Shown: positions 57,206-64,000 of the stretch, piece by piece | Layout: each line of letters opens with the position of its first letter | Position numbering within the stretch: position 1 is the first letter of the stretch | Source: Eutreptiella sp. 'Long Island Sound 2002' | Taxonomy: Eukaryota; Euglenozoa; Euglenophyceae; Eutreptiales; Eutreptiaceae | NCBI GenBank assembly: GCA_964036045.1 | Contig: OZ038381.1 | Location: 101,871,367 to 101,935,366, forward strand | Reading direction: 5' to 3' | Length of the DNA: 64,000 bases | The notes under the pieces: generated by a model | Seen by the model: only the letters and a program-made list of their open reading frames with translations | Databases searched by the model: none | What the model was told of the DNA's origin: nothing | Translations under genes and position numbers: made by a program

Positions 57206-58576
57206 TCATGGCTCCACTTCGTGATGGTCCGCAAAGCACTCCGGGTGTAGGTAACATCCACACCCTTTGCACACATACCGGGTGCTACCCATACTACATT
57301 GTGCACACCGACCCCGTTTGTTCACCACAATGGGTAAATGTCTCTCACTCACCATAATGTGCCGGACTGGGTACATGTACCGCATCAACCGCCACTGCCA
57401 ATCAAACATTGTTTCACCTTGCGGACATTGTCGTAGTGCTTTGCATGATGTGAAAGCATTTGTTGCCCCTATCCTTAACATCATCCCCCCCAAGGGTTTA
57501 CACCACGATTGGAACCTATACTCCTCCCGATGTGGTAAGCACATTTGGCTAAAGGTATCCACCCCGGGTGAAAACTTACGTTAGTTTGCAATGATGCCGG
57601 GCAATCGGTAACTCCTTGGATGCATCCGTGGTGGTCCGGGCAAACAATTGGTCAGAAGTGGTACCACTTTTGCCGCTTTGCGGCCCACTTTGGAAGTTTT
57701 GTAAACCGATAATGCATACTTATGTTTCTCATGCACTACCGTGTTCACGCATCCCGGATTCAACCCAACGTTCCCATCCTGAACTAGTGGACTAGTGGCG
57801 GTTAGCATTAAGAAGGGACGCCTTGTAGCACTTAGCATTGCCGCCGCATCGTGAGAACCGAAGAAGGAATCCCCCACAAGCACTTTCCCCTTGGGGGATT
57901 CATCATTCCATAGGTGCACGATATCAAAAGCATTGTACTGTCCGGCAAATCGTCCCCGGGGCTCGGGTCCAACACGAGGGGCGGCACCTCGGTACAAGTA
58001 CATGAATGGCTTTGTGCATCACATAATGCATACAATTTTACTCCTGTGCTATGCGGCTTACGGGGTATGAATTGTCTTATGACCCACAACCCTTTGTGCG
58101 GCACCACCGTTTCATCTCCGCACACTACGTCACAAAGATCCCATCCGCTTTGCCAATGCAACGTGCACAATTCAATGAGGGCATCCGCATCACGGTCCGC
58201 CGACCGCTGTACCACATAGATTCAGAAGGTCCGGCAGCTCGGAAAAAGTTCCGCCCAATATGCATTGTAGTGCATACTCTCAGAGTCCCACACGTCGTCA
58301 ATCCTCCGAGGCTGCAACATTCCAAGGCCAATGCGAAACATCACGTACCGTGGGAGGCACTCCACCAAGTCCTCACGATTATGCCCTTGCAAGCACAAAG
58401 TCATGCACTCCAAGATGGGCTAGAAAATGAAGCTCCACACCGCCATGGGGGTTGCACCATCCGGGGTGCCCCTAAGGAGGCTCTTCCCAACACGGAGGGG
58501 TTGTCCAAAGTCACGCAATGCCTCTTCCGGAGACAGGGCGCTTTGCAGCTAGGGTCAGAGGGTTGTTCACGCATTT
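57206..58576 (-). pseudogene. piggyBac-type (DDE_Tnp_1_7) transposase, broken
   Basis: A cut-and-paste DNA transposase. The exon starts after an acceptor CTTTTTTTTCCAG at 58577. The strongest match is LCDVVCGDETVVPHKGLWVI then RQFIPRKPHSTGVKLYALCD, the family block with the first catalytic Asp (codon about 58114-58116). The second Asp is in VLVGDSFFGS (57869-57871) and the third in PGVDTFSQM (57557-57559), so all three are kept. The C-terminal cysteine finger is CAQCSMGSTRYVCKGCGCYL, then HPECFADHH, as in piggyBac. Damage: in-frame TAG at 58420-58422, TGA at 58222-58224, TAA at 57581-57583 and a one-base frameshift near 58005. It is therefore not functional as written, and the N-terminus may lie upstream near 59100. 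Confidence 0.82.
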
Positions 58577-59121
58577 CTGGAAAAAAAAGAAAGAAAGCAC
58601 ATCACGTTACACCACTTTATGGCACTTTGCAAAGACCGGTCTGACCGGTCTTCCAAAACTGCAGCAGACCGGCTCACTTTACAGCACTTCGGGTGACCAA
58701 ATTACTCAGACCGGTCTAACCGGTCTTCCTAAATTGCAGTGGACCGCTCCACTTTAGACCAGTTTAGTGAAAATGTAATTTGACACGCTAAACCGCAGCG
58801 GACCGGTACACTTTAGATCACTTTAGGTCACTTTGCAAAGACGGGTCTGACCAGTCTTCCTAAACTGCAGCGGACCGGCTCACTTTAGACCACTTCGTGT
58901 GACCAAATTACACATACCGGTTTGACCGGTCTTCCTAAACTGCTGCGGACCGGTCCACTTTAGACCACTTTATACCACTTTATACCACTTTTCCCTGCAC
59001 CTCCCTGCATAGTGAACACGAAGAATTCAATCCCAACAGATTTCCGGCTGCGTTGGAAAGTCGCACAGCTACTCATCCGATTTATCGCTTGCAACCTGAT
59101 CTGACCCGAAACAAAGTAAGT

Positions 59122-59122
<1 letters not shown>

Positions 59123-59158
<36 letters not shown>

Positions 59159-59159
59159 C
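59123..59159 (+). repeat. (AAC)n microsatellite
   Basis: About 12 AAC units directly downstream of the companion gene's stop codon (59172). Confidence 0.97.
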
Positions 59160-59171
59160 CCATCAACTCAC

Positions 59172-61745
59172 TTAGTCAACCCACAGTTGTTCTTCACCCT
59201 CGGCTTCGGCTTGGGCTTCCGTGGGGGTGGCGGACTTGGACTTGTCCTTCTCTTTCCTCTGCTCCAGCTGCAAGGCCAGCCGGGCCTGCTGCGCCGCAAA
59301 CTGCGGTGTAATCTTCATCCGTGGGATGCTTGCAGAAGCTGCTGCGGATGCGGCTTGCAGCTTGAGCGACTGCGTAGATTGCGGCACATCCTGGGACAAA
59401 AATGCCGAAAGAAACACTTCAGAACAGTTTGCAGAAGACCAGTCTGACCGGTCTTCCCGAAGTGCAGCGGAGCAGCTCACTTTAGACCACTTCGTGTGAC
59501 CAAATTGCACAGACCGGTCTGACCGGTCTTCCTAAACTCCTGCGGATCGGTCCACTTTAGACCACTTTACACCACTTTAGCACCGTGGCTTACCTGTGTG
59601 GGGGTCTGGGGTTCCTTGTCTTCATCTCCTTCAACTCCCTCACCGGGCTCTGCCTTCTGCTCCTGCCGCTGCGACAGAAACAAAGCGGAAAAGAATGAAA
59701 CCAGCACAATCCTCTCACACACATACCCGCTCACATACACACATACCCGTTTGGCATCTTCCAACTCCCTCTCCAACTGACTCAACCTCTCCTGCAAGAA
59801 CGCCGTCTCCTCACGCTTCCGCTGCCTCTCAGCCAAATCCGCTTGTTCCTTCTGAAGCCGCTGAGACACGGAGCGAATCGGGGAACGCAATGCGAGCAAA
59901 TGGCACACCTTCCTTCATGGGATGGCAGTGGAATTACCTGTTCTTCGGCTAGCCGCTCCAACCGCTGGTGCTCCCTTTTTTCCTCTTCCTACTGCCGCTC
60001 CTCCTCTTCCGCAATCCGCGTCCGGACCTGCATGTCCCGCCACCAGTCCAAGCTATCCACGTGCTGCACCTTCTCCTAGACTGTCCTCATGTCCTCAGTC
60101 AGTTCCTCCCGATCCGTATCCGGCACGGTGCCTCCACGGACCTACAAGCGGGTGGGGGGAACGTAGGGTAATGCGGTACGAGGAGTGGGGCACCCCCAAA
60201 ACGTGGCATGCCTGCACCAATTCGAACTCCGTACGGGCCAGCCCCCGTTTTAAGGCCATGTACTTGGAGCGGAGTTGGGGGGTCCTCAGCGTGTCCATGG
60301 GGAGACCCGCACCACCAGCCACGGGCTGCGGGGGCACGGTGGGTCCGGAGGGTTGGTGCCGAGCGAGGGCGCGACCCTTGGGGGGGGGACATGCTCACAT
60401 CCGGGTCGTCCTTCAGCTCCACCTTGATCCCCACAGAGGCGTGGCAGTTGGCTGTGTCAGTGATGACGCGTCCTGAAAAAAAAAGGGGGAAATGTGGTGT
60501 TAAAGTGAAGCAGTCCGCAGCAATTTGGGAAGACCGGTAAGACCGGTCTGGGTAATTTGGTCACACGAAGTGATTTAAAGTGAGCCGGTCCGCTGCAGTT
60601 TAGGAAGACTGGTCAAACCGGTCTTTGCAAAGTGACCTAAAGCGATCTAAAATGTACCGGTCCGCTACGGTTTATCGTATCAAATTAAACTTTCACTAAA
60701 TTGGTCTAAAATGGAGCAGTCCGCTGCATTTTAGGAGGACCGGTCAGACTGGTCTGAGTAATTTGGTCACCCGAAGTGCTGTAAAGTGAGCCGGTCCGCT
60801 GCTGTTTAGGAACAACGGTCAGACCGGTCTGCTACAAAGTGACCCAAGGTGGTCTAAACTAATCACTTCACATAATTTCAGCACAAACCCGCATAATCCT
60901 TGTATTGCGGACCTCCATGTTGCCGAGAAGGTTCGGCACATTTCTTCTGGGCCACCAAGTAGTCCGACCGGATGCACAGCGATGAGCGGAGCAACACGTT
61001 CGGATAGTCAAACGGCAGCTGTAGCTGCGCGGCCAACACGGTCTTCGACCCCGGTTGCCCGCGCAAGCATTGCCGGACGTGGCGCGCGAGGTGATGCACC
61101 GAAGTGCCGTAGTCCTCCAGCGCGGCATTCATCCGACGGACCTCCTTGGTCTGGTCATCCTCCGGCTCCTTCTCCTTCTTGGACTTCTTGCTTGCTTGCC
61201 CCTCCTCCACATGACCCTCCCTCTCATACACCTCCGGGAAAAACGGGAGAAACACGCTTTTTTTTGTGGAGCCTTGCCCTTTTGGGGTTTTTGCCCTTTT
61301 TCCCCTTGTCCCCCAATTCCACCACCTCATCGCCCTCCCCCTCCTCCTCGTCCTCCTCCTTGTTGCCCGTTTCCTCATCCTCCTCCTCCACACGCACGTC
61401 AACCTTCCTCTTCTTGGATCGGGCCAAGACCCTTTCTTGTGCCGGTTGGGCGGCGGGGGTAACTACCCAACACGACATTACATCCGCCTTTTCGAAGTCC
61501 AGATCCCCCTTTGACACGTTCTTCTTGAGTGTTCCCTTTTCGTCCTCGGTGTGGTAGATGCTGCCCCCCAAGTTCAGTTTCCCTCCTCGTATGCCCGCAC
61601 ATGACCCAACGTACCGACCCCCATGGGAACCTCGGAGGACAATAACAACTTTGTCCCCAACCTTCATCTTGTTGAATTGCACTGGGGCGACGGTGTCCCC
61701 GGCATCCACTCCGGGATTCTTCTTGCCTGTACCGCTAATGGGCAT
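59172..61745 (-). CDS. six-exon companion gene of the piggyBac locus, damaged
   Basis: Proposed exons: 60889-61745, 60194-60472, 59938-60141, 59747-59860, 59594-59668 and 59172-59390, each with GT-AG borders. The protein starts MPISGTGKKNPGVDAGD. It has a small beta-rich domain (VGDKVVIVLRGSHGGRYVGS ... GGSIYHTEDEKGT, residues 27-75), long Glu/Lys patches, a domain RRMNAALEDYGTSVHHLARH, then VLAAQLQLPFDYPNVLLRSS. A block RSKYMALKRGLARTEFELVQ follows, then coiled coils (RLQKEQADLAERQRKREE) and an end ARLALQLEQRKEKDKSKSA. Frame breaks fall at an A8 run (61258-61265) and a G9 run (60380-60388), and two in-frame TAG codons at 60076-60078 and 59989-59991 stand where Gln fits. Function unknown. A DNA-binding or chromatin role is only a guess. 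Confidence 0.55.
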
Positions 61746-62230
61746 TGTTGTTGTTAAACTAACAATAAAATAGGAGGGGGGGGATGCGTGCTTTGAAGAG
61801 CTCTAAAGTGATCCAGTCCGGTCAGACCGGTCTTCGCCAACTGTTTGGAACACATCACTTTACCCATGTTTCACGTTAATCATGCATGCAACCCCTTTAC
61901 AATAAATGAAGACAACCCCAAACACAATTGTATGATTGTGTCTGGTGATGAAGTGTGGTGTGTGGTGGCGTGCATGCGCGAATGGGCATACAACTAGCTC
62001 GGCAAGCACGCAAGCACCAACTCCTCACCCAATAACAATATTGCTCATGGTAGAGTCTGGGCAAGAGTGTGTGCAATGTCTATACTTCTCTGTGGGGAAC
62101 TTTTCAATGGGCATGGAAAGGTGGGTATGGAAGGTAAGTGCAACAAAGTGCTTTAAAGTGGTATAAAGCGGTCTAAAGTGGACCGGTCCGCAGCGGTTCA
62201 GGAGGACCGGTCAGACCGGTCTTTGAAACC

Positions 62231-62735
62231 GGTCTCACTGCTTTTCTCTAAAATACTGTTGAATCTAAGAAAACCACCAAAAACATCATTTCCGCCGCCT
62301 TCAAAACCCTTAGGCCTCACAAGTTGCCCGCCCCCCACCTGGCGCTATGGCCCACGGAAGTCCATGTTGTAGTGAGGAGAAAGGTATTTGAAAAGGGGTG
62401 TTATTTTGGGGGTATCTATCCCCCCCCGGTGGCAATAGGCAAAATGAAGGTATGTATGTGAAACATATGCCGTTATTTCTATTTCTAACTACACACAAAT
62501 TTTCGAAATAAAGATACCAAATCACAAAAATATGGTGGTATTTTACATTTAGACCATTGCATTCCGTTAGTAGTGGGGGGGGGGGTCTATCTATTATTAC
62601 TTTTACCCCTTGGTTGGGGGTTACCACAAAACCCACGTATACAGCACAAGTAAAAGAACAGCAAAAATATGGGTCATTGAAAAACAAACAAAACTACCCC
62701 CAAAGCATATACGTGTATTTCCTTTTTTTATGAAC
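62231..62735. other. spacer between the piggyBac locus and the palindrome array
   Basis: No gene recognised. A G-run of 11 lies at 62576-62586. The stretch 62620-62735 recurs at about 63530-63648, so it already belongs to the long-period repeat of the right-hand array. Confidence 0.5.
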
Positions 62736-64000
62736 CTGGCCGAAATTTCGGCCAGTTTGTGCCAAAACAATCAAAACACATGGTGTTATTCACCAGACAG
62801 GCCCAAGCTGGCCGAAATTTCGGCCAGGTCCTTCAAAACTTGAAATAACGTCACGGAAATGGATACCTTTGAGCTTTTTTGGAAGCTGGCCGAAATTGAG
62901 GCCAGCTTTTCCAGTGGTTCCATTGGAAACATGCATGTGTATATACACCTTTTAACGCTTCTGGCCGAAATTTCGGCCAGCTTTTTGGTTCAACGTTGAA
63001 TGACTATACTCATTTTCATTTTTTTAAGGGCTGGCCAAAATTTCTCCCAGCTCTTTGGTCTAATCAGCTTTCATACGCTCATCTTCGGCTTTTTTGCCAG
63101 TCGGGTCCAAAAACATCAAAACACATGGTGCTATTCACCAGACAGGCCCAAGCTGGCCGAAATTTCGGCCAGGTCCTTCAAAACTTGAAATAATGTCACA
63201 GAAATGGATACCTTTGAGGTTTTTTGCAAGCTGGCCGAAATTGAGGCCAGCTTTTCCATTGGTTCCATTGGAAACATCCATGTGTATATACACCTTTTAA
63301 CGCTTCTGGCCGAAATTTCGGCCAGCTTTTTGGTTTAATGTTGAATGACTATACTCATTTTCATTTTTTTAAGGGCTGGCCGAAATTTCTCCCAGCTCTC
63401 TGGTCTAATCACCATTCATACACTCATATTCAGCTTTTTTTGCCGGTGTGGCCGAAATTTCGGCCAGCATTTCCTGTTTCTGCCCATATGAGCAATTGTT
63501 TTCCCATCCAACACATTTTTCTTGGTTCCAGGGTTTCCACAAAACCCACCTATGCACCACGAGTAAAAGAGCAGCAAAGATACGGTTCGTTGAACAGCAA
63601 ACAAAACTACCCCCAGAGGATATACGTGTATTTCCTTTTTTTATGAACCTGGCCGAAATTTCGGCCAGCTTTTCCAAGAACATCAAAACACATGGTCTTA
63701 TTCACCGGACAGGCCCAAGCTGGCTGAAATTTCGGCCAGGTCCTTCAAAACTTCAAATAACGTCACCGAAATGGATACCTATGACGGTAGACATGCGCAA
63801 AGAGCACAGGTGCACTGACATTTGAAGAGTGTGTACAATGTACCACACTCAATGACAAGCAAATACTTGCCAACTAACAAATCCACACAGGCTATGGGAA
63901 AAACCAATAGCAGTACACCAAAAACACTTAGGGACGCAGATGCTGGCCAAAATTTCGGCCATCCTTCGTACCGGCAAACAATATAACCCGTTGGAAATGG
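62736..64000. repeat. tandem array carrying the 20-bp palindrome CTGGCCGAAATTTCGGCCAG
   Basis: Thirteen sites start at about 62736, 62808, 62886, 62961, 63031, 63153, 63231, 63306, 63376, 63448, 63649, 63720 and 63943. Six are perfect palindromes (62736, 62808, 62961, 63153, 63306, 63649). The rest have one damaged half (for example TTGAGGCCAG at 62886 and 63231, TTTCTCCCAG at 63031 and 63376). Most spacings are 70-78. A higher-order unit of about 345 bases repeats at 62808 and 63153 with the same series of perfect and damaged sites. The array continues past the right edge. Confidence 0.95.

Larger units (their letters stand above)
56310..62230. mobile_element. piggyBac-like locus with ACCGGTC palindromes
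   Basis: The block holds a broken piggyBac transposase (57206-58576) and a six-exon companion gene (59172-61745), both on the minus strand. Copies of AGACCGGTCTGACCGGTCTT and variants occur at both outer ends (56313, 56430, 56538; 61818, 62203) and inside introns or spacers (58632-58940, 59437-59530, 60530-60860). Orientation of the units around the palindrome is opposite in the 58-59 kb and 60.5-60.9 kb clusters. I could not fix exact TIRs or a TTAA duplication, so the limits are approximate. Confidence 0.5.

Noticed and set aside
62736-64000. CRISPR array
   Set aside because: Regular spacing suggested it, but the spacers are themselves repeated in a longer unit, the repeats are palindromic satellites, and the genome is eukaryotic.

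Overview
This window is eukaryotic nuclear DNA. It has genes split by long GT-AG introns, a Rab-like GTPase gene of the RABL6 family, non-LTR retrotransposons, a Penelope-like reverse transcriptase fragment, a piggyBac-type transposase, tRNA-derived repeats, microsatellites and several satellite families. I see no operons, ribosome-binding sites, CRISPR arrays or bacterial-type genes. The species cannot be named from the sequence. A large, repeat-rich genome of a protist or alga fits best. An unusual global trait is the large number of pure G or C runs of 9 to 17 bases.

Layout. From about 0.47 to 13.7 kb the minus strand carries the only convincing host gene, RABL6-like. Five phase-0 exons are visible and the 3' end lies beyond the left edge. 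Its second intron holds a decayed LINE with a 5' inversion and two pieces of a TIR-bearing repeat, called R1 here. From 14.5 to 24 kb lie R1 copies, alternating purine-pyrimidine tracts, a satellite with a period near 190 bp (satellite A), a LINE inserted in that satellite, a 1.4-kb palindrome-ended tandem-repeat element (element C) nested in the LINE, and an inverted pair of tRNA-like SINE heads. From 24 to 36 kb there is little recognisable coding sequence. This part holds an almost complete R1 copy, a block of satellite A between about 50-bp direct repeats, a nearly spacer-free inverted repeat and diverged minisatellites.

From 36 to 51.6 kb the sequence is more AT-rich. It contains exon-like fragments of unknown function, a two-block segmental duplication (38.5-40.5 versus 48.2-49.0 kb), a Penelope-like RT fragment and a dispersed hairpin with arms GCGCTC/GAGCGC. 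From 51.7 to 54.8 kb lies a third LINE with endonuclease and RT remnants. From 56.3 to 62.2 kb there is a locus with a broken piggyBac transposase and a six-exon companion gene. Copies of an ACCGGTC palindrome occur in its introns and flanks. From 62.7 kb to the right edge a tandem array carries the 20-bp palindrome CTGGCCGAAATTTCGGCCAG about every 70-78 bp.

The genes do not form a pathway. The window is one host gene embedded in layered mobile and satellite DNA. A recurring theme is that separate stretches each have their own short dispersed palindrome. All gene models are by eye. Homopolymer-associated frameshifts could be assembly errors rather than mutations.
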